Shown here piece by piece: positions 8,156 to 16,522 of a stretch of 64,000 nt of DNA. Made by a program: the position numbers and the translations under genes. This stretch comes from Ferruginibacter paludis (GTDB lineage Bacteria > Bacteroidota > Bacteroidia > Chitinophagales > Chitinophagaceae), in the NCBI RefSeq assembly GCF_030409685.1, contig NZ_JAUFQJ010000015.1, positions 434,001 to 498,000 on the forward strand. Direction: 5' to 3'. Below the pieces are notes generated by a model. It did not search any database. It was not told where the DNA came from and was given only the letters and a program-made list of their open reading frames with translations. Numbering within the stretch: position 1 is the first letter of the stretch; the number at the start of each line of letters is the position of its first letter.

Positions 8156-9493
8156 TTGGATTACCATCCGTTCATTGATTATACCAGGTTTTTACATTTC
8201 CCTTTACTGGCAATAACTCCTGCTGCATCTGCAGTGCTGATCTTTATAATTGTATTATTGTTTATCATTTCCTTTTTATTGGCCGGTGCTGAAGTAGCGT
8301 TTTTCTCGCTGACTTATAAGGATATTAATATGCTGAAAACTAAAAAACAGCCGTCCTTCAGGCGCATCGTGAATTTGCTGGAGCAGCCTAAAACACTGCT
8401 TGCGTCAATGCTGATTGCGAATAGTTTTATAAATATCGGCATCATTTTAATTTCTAATATTGTGATGGATGGATGGCTGGAAGTAGTGGACTTGAGTTTT
8501 TGGATAAAGTTTTTAATAAAGGTTTTATCAGTTACGTTTTTACTTGTACTATTTGCAGAAGTATTGCCGAAAGTATGGGCCAATCATCATAAAATTTGGT
8601 TTGCTTCTACTGCCTCGATGGTAATAGAAATTTTTAATATTTTATTTTTTCGGTTCAGCAAAAGAATGGTTGGGTTTAGTGATGGAATTGAAAGAAAACT
8701 TTCTGTTAGCCGGTCTTCCCTGCTGGACAACAGCCAGCTTGATTATGCCATTGACTTACTGCCTGAGCATGAAGCGACCAGTGAAGAAAAACAAATTTTA
8801 AAGGGTATCCGAAAATTTGGAGACACAACTGTTAAGCAGGTAATGCGAACACGCCTTGACGTTAGTGGCATTGATCACAACAGCAGTTTTGAAGATGTGA
8901 TAAAAAAAGTAGAAGAGCTGCACTATTCCCGTTTGCCGGTATATAAGAGTAACCTGGACGAAATTGTAGGCATTTTACATACCAAAGATTTATTGCCGCA
9001 TGTGAATGCCAGTAAAGTGGAAAATTACAACTGGCATAGTTTAATGCGTGCACCTTTATTTGTTCATGAACAAAAATTGATAGAAGATCTGCTGCAGGAG
9101 TTTCGTAACCGCCGTATACACTTTGCAGTGGTGGTGGATGAATTTGGCGGCACTAGTGGCATTGTTACACTGGAAGATATTATGGAAGAAATTATAGGGG
9201 AAATAAAAGATGAATTTGACGATGAGGAAAGCATCAATAAAAAGATTGATGACAGCACCTATATTTTTGAAGGTAAAACAATGATCAATGATGTTTGCAA
9301 AGCCATGCAGCTGCCGGGTGATACTTTTGAAGATGCAAGAGGAGACAGTGATTCACTGGCTGGCCTGGTGTTAGAAATTGCAGGTGAATTTCCCCAGGTA
9401 AATGAAGAGGTGTCCAGCGGTGCGTTTACATTTATACCTTTGGAAATTAACAAAAACCGCATTGATAAAGTGAAAGTAATCATCAATGTTTAA
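8156..9493 (+). CDS. gldE: Gliding motility-associated protein GldE (CBS-domain membrane protein)
   Basis: A 445-residue membrane protein of the HlyC/CorC-like (CNNM-related) family. Residues about 1-200 hold the transmembrane DUF21 region (LLFIISFLLAGAEVAFFSL and following helices). Two CBS domains follow at about 205-325 (TVKQVMRTRLDVSGID; VVVDEFGGTSGIVTLEDIMEEIIGEI), then the small CorC_HlyC domain to the end. In Flavobacterium GldE supports gliding together with GldD, encoded next here. The start is TTG at 8156; no upstream in-frame ATG exists and the next Met is inside the membrane domain. It may also act in metal efflux, the role of related proteins. Confidence 0.9.
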   Translation: MDYHPFIDYTRFLHFPLLAITPAASAVLIFIIVLLFIISFLLAGAEVAFFSLTYKDINMLKTKKQPSFRRIVNLLEQPKTLLASMLIANSFINIGIILISNIVMDGWLEVVDLSFWIKFLIKVLSVTFLLVLFAEVLPKVWANHHKIWFASTASMVIEIFNILFFRFSKRMVGFSDGIERKLSVSRSSLLDNSQLDYAIDLLPEHEATSEEKQILKGIRKFGDTTVKQVMRTRLDVSGIDHNSSFEDVIKKVEELHYSRLPVYKSNLDEIVGILHTKDLLPHVNASKVENYNWHSLMRAPLFVHEQKLIEDLLQEFRNRRIHFAVVVDEFGGTSGIVTLEDIMEEIIGEIKDEFDDEESINKKIDDSTYIFEGKTMINDVCKAMQLPGDTFEDARGDSDSLAGLVLEIAGEFPQVNEEVSSGAFTFIPLEINKNRIDKVKVIINV

Positions 9494-9538
9494 TGGTGAG
9501 CAGCCAGCCCAAAATTGAAAAACAACAAATAAGTTTAG

Positions 9539-10216
9539 ATGCAAAATAGAAGGAGATTTACTGCCAGGCGATTTCATTTTGGTTTTATTATTATCTGCTC
9601 CTGCGTTTTTTTTGTGGCCTGCAATTCCCCTTATGTTTCTAAAAAAAGAGGATACTACACTATTGATCTTCCCAGCCGCCAGTATCAACAATTCAATCAG
9701 CCCGGTTTTCCTTACAGTTTTGAATATCCTGTTTACGCCACCGTTATGCAGGACACAACTTATTTTGACAACAATCCTGAAAACTCCTACTGGAGAAATA
9801 TCGACTTTCCACAATTTCATGCAAGAATATTTTTGAGTTATAAAGAGATAGGAGGAAAAGCCATGTACAAAATAAAACAGCCTAACGGCCAGTATAAAGA
9901 TTCGTTTGCTGTAAATGTATTTGACAAAATGGTAGCAGATGCCTTTACGCTTACAAACAAAAACAACGTGGTATCCAATTCCATCAACGATAGTTTAATA
10001 CATACGCCCAACGGCATACACGGCGTATTTTTTAAAGTGGGAGGCAATGCAGCTACGGCTAAACAATTCTTCCTGAGCGATACAACAAAAAATTTTATAA
10101 GGGGCGCCCTATATTTTGACGTTACGCCAAATGCAGATTCCTTGAAGCCCGTGCAGGACTTTTTGCAGGTTGATATGGAACATATGATCAATACTTTTAA
10201 GTGGAAGAATAAATAG
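9539..10216 (+). CDS. gldD: Gliding motility lipoprotein GldD
   Basis: A 225-residue lipoprotein. The N-terminus has a basic region, a hydrophobic core (FGFIIICSCVFFVA) and a lipobox ending at the Cys in VACNSPY, followed by YYTIDLPSR and FPYSFEYPVYA, which are typical of GldD. GldD is required for gliding in Flavobacterium and sits in the cell envelope; its biochemical role is unknown. It lies 45 bases after gldE, the conserved gldE-gldD pair. Whether this organism glides cannot be told from these two genes alone. Confidence 0.92.
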   Translation: MQNRRRFTARRFHFGFIIICSCVFFVACNSPYVSKKRGYYTIDLPSRQYQQFNQPGFPYSFEYPVYATVMQDTTYFDNNPENSYWRNIDFPQFHARIFLSYKEIGGKAMYKIKQPNGQYKDSFAVNVFDKMVADAFTLTNKNNVVSNSINDSLIHTPNGIHGVFFKVGGNAATAKQFFLSDTTKNFIRGALYFDVTPNADSLKPVQDFLQVDMEHMINTFKWKNK

Positions 10217-10289
10217 CAGGATCAGGCAAGGTTATTTGTATTAAATGGCCTCCCAGCTTCGCTTCGGTAAAAGACGCCATAAAATTGCA

Positions 10290-10323
10290 GCACAAGAGTG
10301 CGACGCATATGAAGTATCACAGG
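10290..10323 (+). repeat. Copy C of a 34-base dispersed intergenic repeat
   Basis: Begins GCACAAGAGTGCGACGC and ends with ATGAAG..CAGG. It aligns without gaps to copies at 35196-35229 (plus), 45276-45309 and 51605-51638 (both minus). It lies between gldD and the DUF3109 gene, upstream of that gene's promoter. Confidence 0.6.
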
Positions 10324-10400
10324 GCTTTACGGCCCGGACAAAGTTTTTTACCCTGTTATCTAACTTTTAAAACAGCTTTTTATTGCTACCGCCTTTGCAT

Positions 10401-10408
10401 TACTTTTG
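10401..10408 (+). promoter_or_regulatory. Candidate -7 element of the DUF3109 gene
   Basis: TACTTTTG at 10401-10408 matches TAnnTTTG. TTTT at 10377-10380 is a near match to the -33 TTTG. Transcription would begin a few bases before ATG 10417, which supports that start codon. Confidence 0.45.
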
Positions 10409-10416
10409 CACCTGAT

Positions 10417-11001
10417 ATGATAGCTATAGACAATATTTTAGTAAGTGATGAAATTGTGCAGGAACAATTTGTTTGCGACCTCAACAAATGTAAGGGAGGT
10501 TGTTGTGTGGATGGTGACGCCGGAGCTCCGCTTAATAAAGATGAACTGGAAAAAATAAACGAAGTCTTCGACGCGGTGTTGCCCTATTTGCCGGAAGAAA
10601 GCAAAAAAGAATTGCAACGCCAGGGAAGATACGTTTATGATAAAGAGTTTGGCTGGGTAACACCTACCATTGAAAGCAAGGTTTGTGTTTATGGCATTGT
10701 GGACAAAAATGGCATTGTTAAATGTGGCATTGAGCAGGCGTATAATGATGGTAAGGTACAATGGAAAAAGCCAATCAGTTGCCACCTGTTTCCGATACGA
10801 ATACAACAAAGCAGGGATAAGCAAACTGAATATGTAAACTATGAACCAAGAGAAGATCTTTGCAGTGCCGCCTGTACGCTGGGTGAAAAATTAAAGGTGC
10901 CGGTGTACGTTTTTTTAAAAGACGCATTAACAAGAAAATATGGCACCGAATTTTATGCAACCCTGGAAGCGACCGCCGAACACCTAAAAAGCAAATCCTG
11001 A
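10417..11001 (+). CDS. DUF3109 family cysteine-rich protein
   Basis: A 194-residue cytoplasmic protein of the Bacteroidota DUF3109 family. Conserved cysteines appear in CDLNKCKGGCC near the N-terminus, in KVCVYG and VKCGIEQ, in ISCHLFPIRI and in LCSAACTLGE. The set resembles the YkgJ-type metal or iron-sulfur binding families, but no function is established. I chose ATG 10417 (MIAIDNILVSDE), because family members start there and a promoter-like TACTTTTG lies just upstream; the open frame reaches back to 10285 through the dispersed repeat, which argues against the longer form. Confidence 0.85.
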   Translation: MIAIDNILVSDEIVQEQFVCDLNKCKGGCCVDGDAGAPLNKDELEKINEVFDAVLPYLPEESKKELQRQGRYVYDKEFGWVTPTIESKVCVYGIVDKNGIVKCGIEQAYNDGKVQWKKPISCHLFPIRIQQSRDKQTEYVNYEPREDLCSAACTLGEKLKVPVYVFLKDALTRKYGTEFYATLEATAEHLKSKS

Positions 11002-11048
11002 CATACAATCAAATGCGTTGCTGAAATGGCAACAATTCTACTTCTACC

Positions 11049-11873
11049 ATGAAAAAAATATTAAATACCCTGTTGCAGCTTACCTGTTTTGTATTACTGG
11101 TTACAATTTTTTCCTGCTCGGTAAACAGGGCCAATGTTGATGACAGCCTTAAAAAGTATTTTGATGATAACAAGGTGGAAGGATGTTTTACCATGCTTAG
11201 CAATGGCGACGGTAAGGTAACAGTTTACAATCTTGCGCTGGATACGGCCCGGGTTTTGCCGGCATCAACATTCAAAATTGTTAACTCATTAATTGGTTTG
11301 GAAACCGGCGTTATTACAGATGAAAAGATGGTGATTAAGTGGGATGGAATTCAACGGGCCAATGCGGACTGGAACAAGGATATGAATATGCTGGAAGCAT
11401 TTAAAGTAAGTTGTGTGCCTTATTATCAGGAAGTAGCAAGGCGTATTGGAAAAGATACCATGAAGCTGTGGATAGATTCTTTAAGCTACGGTAATAAGAA
11501 TATTGGCGATAAAATCGATACCTTTTGGCTGGACAATCATTTAAAGATTTCCCCCGATGAGCAACTGGGACTGATGAAACGTTTGTATTTTGATCAACTG
11601 CCTTTCCAAAAAAGAACCCAGCAAATTGTACGGGATGTTATGTTGCAGGAAGAGAATACAGCTTATAGCCTGAGCTATAAAACAGGCTGGGGTTTTGACG
11701 AAAAGAAAAATAATATTGGCTGGATAGTGGGCTGGATAGAAGAAAATAAACATCCTTATTTTTTTGTAACAATGGTAAAATCTGCCGATGCTGCAATTGA
11801 TATGAAGGCTGTTCGGTTAAATATTACAAAAGGCATTTTAAAACACCTTGGATTTTTTGATGGCAGGAAGTAG
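11049..11873 (+). CDS. Class D (OXA-type) beta-lactamase, lipoprotein
   Basis: A 274-residue serine beta-lactamase of class D. All hallmark motifs are present: S73-T-F-K76 (catalytic serine and the lysine that is carboxylated in OXA enzymes), S121-C-V123 (SxV), Y147-G-N149 (YGN) and K211-T-G213. FKVSCVPYYQEVARRIG and IGDKIDTFWLDNHLKIS are OXA-like. A lipobox ends at Cys23 (TIFSC), so the mature protein is probably a periplasm-facing lipoprotein. It would hydrolyse penicillins and perhaps other beta-lactams; the spectrum cannot be read from sequence. No mobile element flanks it, so it is likely resident. A related sensor domain (BlaR/MecR type) is less likely because the protein has no transmembrane sensor part. 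Confidence 0.9.
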   Translation: MKKILNTLLQLTCFVLLVTIFSCSVNRANVDDSLKKYFDDNKVEGCFTMLSNGDGKVTVYNLALDTARVLPASTFKIVNSLIGLETGVITDEKMVIKWDGIQRANADWNKDMNMLEAFKVSCVPYYQEVARRIGKDTMKLWIDSLSYGNKNIGDKIDTFWLDNHLKISPDEQLGLMKRLYFDQLPFQKRTQQIVRDVMLQEENTAYSLSYKTGWGFDEKKNNIGWIVGWIEENKHPYFFVTMVKSADAAIDMKAVRLNITKGILKHLGFFDGRK

Positions 11874-11985
11874 TAATCAGCCAGATAATTTGTGATTGTT
11901 TTCACAGCGTTGCAGCATTTAAGGTGATATTTTTGAATCAGCAATAAACATGTTATCCATTTTATTTTTTTTGAATTAACATCAG

Positions 11986-13662
11986 ATGGTCCGCTTTCAG
12001 CATATAGAGTATTTATTGGCATTGGCACTTGTACCCTTAATGGTACTGGTATTTTTATATGTGCTCCGCAGTAAAAAAAATACTATCAAAAAGATAGGCG
12101 ATCCGGCCCTGGTAAATCAGCTGATTAAAGATTACAGTCCATCGAAATTTCTTTTAAAATTCCTTTTGATTGTTGTTGCTTTTGTAGCGGGCGTTATAGC
12201 GCTGGCTAATCCGCGAATGCCGCAGGGCAGTACGATGGTAAACCGCAGCGGCATTGATGTAATGATTGCATTGGATGTAAGCAAGAGTATGCTGGCCGAT
12301 GATATAAAACCAAACAGGCTGGAACGTGCCAAACAATTTATTGCCAAACTGATTGATAAATTACCCAATGATCGCATCGGAATTGTTGTTTTTGCCGGCA
12401 GAGCTTATTTGCAGATGCCGCTGACAACAGATCATTCCGCAGCTAAAATGTATTTATCCTCAGCAACACCAGACGTTGTGCCTACACAGGGTACAGTAAT
12501 TGGTGACGCTTTAAAAATGTGTTACAATGCATTTAACACCAAAGAAAAGAAATATAAATCTGTTGTGTTGATCAGCGACGGAGAAGATCATGATAAAGCC
12601 GCCGAAAAAATAACAAAGGCAATGGCTGATGAAGGGGTAATGATCAATACGGTTGGGATTGGATCACCCGAAGGAACTACTATTATTGACCCGGCTACCG
12701 GCGAAACAAAAATGGATGCCGAGGGGCGCCCGGTAATAACAAAGCTGAATGAGCAGGAATTGAAGTCCATTGCTGGTAACGGGAACGGCTTATACCAGCT
12801 TTTTACCAATACAGATGAAATAGTGGATGCAATGGATAAACAATTGCAAAGCATGGGGCAGCGGTCGGTTACAGAAAATTCATTGGTCAATTTCAGGAAC
12901 TTTTTTCCGTGGTTGCTGGGACTTTCACTGGCACTGTTACTAACAGAATTTTTTATTTCGGAAGTAAAAAAAATCGCCAAAGTAAAAAAAGTAATTGTAA
13001 AAAAGGAAGTAGCAGTGCTAACAGTATTATTTATACTGCCTTCCTTGTTGTTTGCCCAAAACAGTAATACCCTTATTAAAAACGGCAATGACGCTTATAA
13101 CAAAAAGGAATATGATGTAGCTGCAGACAATTATAAAAAAGCGGCTGATAAAGAACCCAACAATGAAAAGGCACAATACAATCTAGGTAATGCCTTTTAC
13201 AAAAAGGGAAACGCAGATGATGCACTACAGGCGTATGATGCGGCAATAAAATCAAGCAAATCAAAAAGCGATCAATCTGCATCCTGGTATAACAAAGGCG
13301 TATCATTACAGAATAATAAGAAATTGCCAGAATGTATAGATGCCTATAAAAATGCACTGAAGCTAAACCCGGCCGATGAAGATGCCAGGTTTAACCTGCA
13401 AAAAGCATTGTTGCAGCAACAAAAAGAACAGCAGCAAAAAGAGCAGCAGGACAAGGAAAAAAAGAAGCCTAAGGATGATAAGCAGAAAAACAAACAACAG
13501 CAGGAGAAAGAGCAGCAGCAACCCAAACCGCAACCTTCTAAAATGACAAAAAAAGAAGCTGAGGAAAAACTAAAAGCCTTGCTGCAGCAGGAAAAAAATC
13601 TTCAAAATAAATTAAGACGAGTAGATGTGGCCTCGCCGGACAAACCTGAAAAGGATTGGTAA
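11986..13662 (+). CDS. VWA-TPR membrane protein (BatB-BatC fusion)
   Basis: A 558-residue protein joining two proteins of the Bacteroidota Bat (aerotolerance-related) cluster. Helices at about 8-27 and 56-75 are followed by a von Willebrand A domain with MIDAS motif DVSKS (97-101). A third helix (about 303-323, FFPWLLGLSLALLLTEF) and a fourth (about 342-358, VLTVLFILPSLLFAQ, which looks like the old BatC signal peptide) lead into TPR repeats (360-460) and a Gln/Lys-rich tail. The helix hairpin would place the VWA and TPR parts on the same side, in the periplasm. BatA and the MoxR ATPase are not adjacent. No stop or frameshift separates the two parts. Confidence 0.85.
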   Translation: MVRFQHIEYLLALALVPLMVLVFLYVLRSKKNTIKKIGDPALVNQLIKDYSPSKFLLKFLLIVVAFVAGVIALANPRMPQGSTMVNRSGIDVMIALDVSKSMLADDIKPNRLERAKQFIAKLIDKLPNDRIGIVVFAGRAYLQMPLTTDHSAAKMYLSSATPDVVPTQGTVIGDALKMCYNAFNTKEKKYKSVVLISDGEDHDKAAEKITKAMADEGVMINTVGIGSPEGTTIIDPATGETKMDAEGRPVITKLNEQELKSIAGNGNGLYQLFTNTDEIVDAMDKQLQSMGQRSVTENSLVNFRNFFPWLLGLSLALLLTEFFISEVKKIAKVKKVIVKKEVAVLTVLFILPSLLFAQNSNTLIKNGNDAYNKKEYDVAADNYKKAADKEPNNEKAQYNLGNAFYKKGNADDALQAYDAAIKSSKSKSDQSASWYNKGVSLQNNKKLPECIDAYKNALKLNPADEDARFNLQKALLQQQKEQQQKEQQDKEKKKPKDDKQKNKQQQEKEQQQPKPQPSKMTKKEAEEKLKALLQQEKNLQNKLRRVDVASPDKPEKDW

Positions 13663-13675
13663 TTAAAAAGAAATG

Positions 13676-13703
13676 AAGCAGGGCAAACAACCCCTGCTTT
13701 TTT
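13676..13703 (+). terminator. Rho-independent terminator after the BatB-BatC gene
   Basis: Stem AAGCAGGG (13676-13683) and CCCTGCTT (13692-13699) with an eight-base loop and a run of six T ending at 13703. Confidence 0.8.
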
Positions 13704-13756
13704 GTTGTTATTTTGTAAAGCAATGCGTTCGTGACCTGTTGCGATAAATTAGAAAT

Positions 13757-15739
13757 ATGCAATTTTACTGTGAATCGCTTACTGAATATAAACGGCTAAA
13801 AACAAGAGAAGTCAAAATTGGTAACCTGCTTTTGGGAAACAACCATCCCATTCGTGTACAGACTATGACCACCACGGATACGATGGATACTATTGCCACA
13901 GTGGAACAAACCATTCGTTGTATTGAAGCTGGTGCTGAAATGGTTCGGATTACAGCACCGTCTAAAAAGGAGGCAGAGAATTTACAAAATATTAAAGATG
14001 AACTGAACCGCCGGGGATATTTTGTGCCGCTGGTAGCAGATATTCATTTTACACCCAATGCGGCTGAAATTGCTGCAAGAATAGTAGAAAAAGTAAGGGT
14101 TAATCCCGGCAATTATGTTGATAAGAAAAAGTTTGAGCAGATTGAATATACCGATGCTGAATATGCAGAAGAGATAGAACGTATCGGGGAACGCTTTTCA
14201 CCATTGGTGCTGATTTGTAAGGAACATGGAACGGCCATGCGTATAGGTACCAACCATGGCAGTTTAAGCGACCGCATCATGAGCAGGTATGGCGATACTG
14301 CCATGGGTATGGTTGAAAGTGCCATGGAGTTTTTACGCATAGCAAGAGCGCTGGATTATCACAACATTATTTTGAGTATGAAGAGCAGCAACCCGTTGGT
14401 GATGGTGCAGGCTTACCGTTTACTTATCAATCATATGATGGAAGAATTTGGCGAATGTTATCCGCTGCACCTCGGCGTAACGGAAGCGGGTGATGGAGAA
14501 GACGGAAGGATAAAATCAGCAATCGGTATCGGAACTTTACTGGAGGATGGTATCGGCGATACTATCCGGGTAAGCCTTACTGAAGATCCGGAATTCGAAA
14601 TTCCGGTTTGTAAAGATCTGGTAAAAAGATACACTTCAATTAGTGCGCAAAATGATATTAAAAAGGCAGATGAAATTAAGCTTCCTTATTCTCCCTTTGA
14701 ATATAAGAGAAGATATACAAACCAGGTGGTGAACATCGGTAACAAGCATGTGCCTGTTGTTATAGCAGATTTTATGCTGGCTCAAGCCATTACCCATGCT
14801 GATTTACAGGCGATCGGTTACACTTACAATTCCAGTACAGATAAATGGGGCATCAGTGATGCCGCCGCAGATTATATCTACACCGCCAATAAAAAAATTG
14901 ACTTTGCTTTACCTGGAACACTGCAGATTATTTGTGATTATGCAACCTGGTTAACAGAGGCAGATAATATAAAATATTTTCCGCTTTTTCAGCCGGATGA
15001 ATATTTAAAGGCAGGAAGAAAATCAGGTACGGTTAACTTTATTGCAACAAATGTGCATGATATTTCTGACACCTTTCTTGACAAAATAAAAGAAGATGTA
15101 ACAGCTGTTTTATGTATTTATTCTACTGCTCAAAATGCAATGCAAAAAGTTAGAACATGTATTGCTAAGCTGATGCAACAGCAAATAAATTGCCCGGTAA
15201 TTGTATCTGTTGAAAGCAGTGACAGTTCTATTGATGAACAGCTTATTCACTTTAGCACAGAAGCCGGTGCTTTATTTTTGGACGGAATGGGCGATGGTAT
15301 CTGGCTGATGAATGATCCCTCCAAACTGATCCATCAGCAGGTATCCGGAAGAACTTATCTGCAGACAAAAAACAACCACCAGTTTATCAACAATACATCG
15401 TTTTCTATTTTACAGGCAGTGCGTACGAGAATATCTAAAACAGAATATATCAGTTGCCCAAGTTGCGGTAGAACCTTATTTGAGCTGCAGGAAACTACCG
15501 GTAAAATACGTGCAGTTACCAATCATTTAAAAGGCTTAAAAATCGCTATTATGGGATGTATAGTAAATGGACCCGGCGAAATGGCGGATGCAGATTTTGG
15601 ATATGTTGGCAGCGGCGTTGGCAAGATCACTTTGTACCGCGGAAAAGAGGTGGTAAAAAGAAATATTGACAGTGCCATAGCAGTAGATGAACTAATCAAT
15701 TTGCTAAAGGAAAGCGATGTATGGATTGATGCAGGTTAA
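13757..15739 (+). CDS. ispG: 4-hydroxy-3-methylbut-2-enyl diphosphate synthase, long form
   Basis: IspG (GcpE) is the penultimate enzyme of the MEP isoprenoid pathway, converting MEcPP to HMBPP with a [4Fe-4S] cluster and reduced ferredoxin or flavodoxin. The N-terminal TIM barrel (residues 1-280; VQTMTTTDTMD, RVNPGNYVD, GTNHGSLSDR) and the C-terminal cluster domain (SCPSCGRTLFELQ; MGCIVNGPGEMADADFGYVG) are intact. The 660-residue length reflects an inserted domain at about residues 290-545, as in plants, Chlamydiae and other Bacteroidota. The first enzyme of the pathway, dxs, lies at 43295-45229. Start ATG 13757. Confidence 0.96.
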   Translation: MQFYCESLTEYKRLKTREVKIGNLLLGNNHPIRVQTMTTTDTMDTIATVEQTIRCIEAGAEMVRITAPSKKEAENLQNIKDELNRRGYFVPLVADIHFTPNAAEIAARIVEKVRVNPGNYVDKKKFEQIEYTDAEYAEEIERIGERFSPLVLICKEHGTAMRIGTNHGSLSDRIMSRYGDTAMGMVESAMEFLRIARALDYHNIILSMKSSNPLVMVQAYRLLINHMMEEFGECYPLHLGVTEAGDGEDGRIKSAIGIGTLLEDGIGDTIRVSLTEDPEFEIPVCKDLVKRYTSISAQNDIKKADEIKLPYSPFEYKRRYTNQVVNIGNKHVPVVIADFMLAQAITHADLQAIGYTYNSSTDKWGISDAAADYIYTANKKIDFALPGTLQIICDYATWLTEADNIKYFPLFQPDEYLKAGRKSGTVNFIATNVHDISDTFLDKIKEDVTAVLCIYSTAQNAMQKVRTCIAKLMQQQINCPVIVSVESSDSSIDEQLIHFSTEAGALFLDGMGDGIWLMNDPSKLIHQQVSGRTYLQTKNNHQFINNTSFSILQAVRTRISKTEYISCPSCGRTLFELQETTGKIRAVTNHLKGLKIAIMGCIVNGPGEMADADFGYVGSGVGKITLYRGKEVVKRNIDSAIAVDELINLLKESDVWIDAG

Positions 15740-15908
15740 GAAAAATAAAACGATTTTAGATTGCAATGAAATAATACAATTATAATATCGGCCAATAACC
15801 ATGATTTGGCTTTATTAGCGACGCTCCGTTCAGCTGTCAATTATTAATCTGCTTCAATCTTCAAAAAATAGCCATCAGTAACGATCATTGCCGGGTAAAA
15901 TTTATCTA

Positions 15909-16169
15909 CTACTTAAATACCCTTTTTAAAACAGGCACTTTCATCATCCCCGATGCGTCACGGTAGTCCACCATTTGCTTATCGCCAGGGTTATTAAAGC
16001 GATATTGTTTGCCACTGATATTTCCAGTTACAGTCATGGCGGTTTTACCAATGTACTCAAAATATACTTCGGGCCACATGCTGCGTTTTTGTGGTTCAAA
16101 AATTTGATTGCTTAATTTAGATGATGGCGTTCCTGCCAACTCCGTTCTTTTATTACCGCAGTTGCACAT
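15909..16169 (-). CDS. Small phage-protein-like protein of unknown function (86 aa)
   Basis: An 86-residue protein starting MCNCGNKRTELAG. Its core (YIGKTAMTVTGNISGKQYRF ... VDYRDASGMMKVPVLKRV) resembles, from memory, a short beta-rich protein encoded among head or tail genes of phages and prophages, pattern Y-x-G-x-T-x-x-x-x-G-x-x-(S/T)-G-(K/R)-x-Y-R-F followed by a valine-aspartate strand. I give this as a resemblance, not an identification. It is the last gene of the minus-strand four-gene cassette, 11 bases after the DUF1360 gene. No signal peptide. Confidence 0.7.
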   Translation of the reverse strand: MCNCGNKRTELAGTPSSKLSNQIFEPQKRSMWPEVYFEYIGKTAMTVTGNISGKQYRFNNPGDKQMVDYRDASGMMKVPVLKRVFK

Positions 16170-16180
16170 TATTGTAGTTT

Positions 16181-16498
16181 TTAATCTTCTTTATAATCAG
16201 GAGTATTCTCCTTATTGTTTTTTAATGTTGTAGTAGCTTGTTCCAGCAAACAGGCAGCACCTGATAATGCCCACCAACACAATAATTTTTGCCACCAGTT
16301 ATTTCCCTGACATAAACCAAATGGAAAAGCTACCCAAACACTCACACAGTAAAAGCAATCGAGCAGGCTCCCGAAGAAGCCTGCCCCCGCTTTTTTTCTA
16401 ACTAAATAAATCACATCAAACGGGCCATCTTCCTTGCTAAACAAATGCGTGATGCGCCAGGTGGCCAAAGCCAATAATATAAACGGGAATGCGCTCAT
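16181..16498 (-). CDS. DUF1360 family small membrane protein
   Basis: A 105-residue protein with an N-terminal TWRITHLFSKEDGPFD motif and LLDCFYCVSVW, the two hallmarks of the DUF1360 family. One or two membrane helices are likely (about 3-14 and 45-62, and WWALSGAACLL near 73-84), with a charged tail. Nothing is known of the family's biochemistry. It lies 24 bases after the 756-residue gene and just before the 86-residue gene, in the same direction, so all four appear co-transcribed. Confidence 0.75.
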   Translation of the reverse strand: MSAFPFILLALATWRITHLFSKEDGPFDVIYLVRKKAGAGFFGSLLDCFYCVSVWVAFPFGLCQGNNWWQKLLCWWALSGAACLLEQATTTLKNNKENTPDYKED

Positions 16499-16522
16499 TG
16501 TTGCAATTTATTAATGTCACTA

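Noticed and set aside
10285..10416. Longer N-terminus for the DUF3109 protein
   Set aside because: The extension runs through the dispersed repeat and upstream of the likely promoter; family members start at MIAIDN-like sequence.
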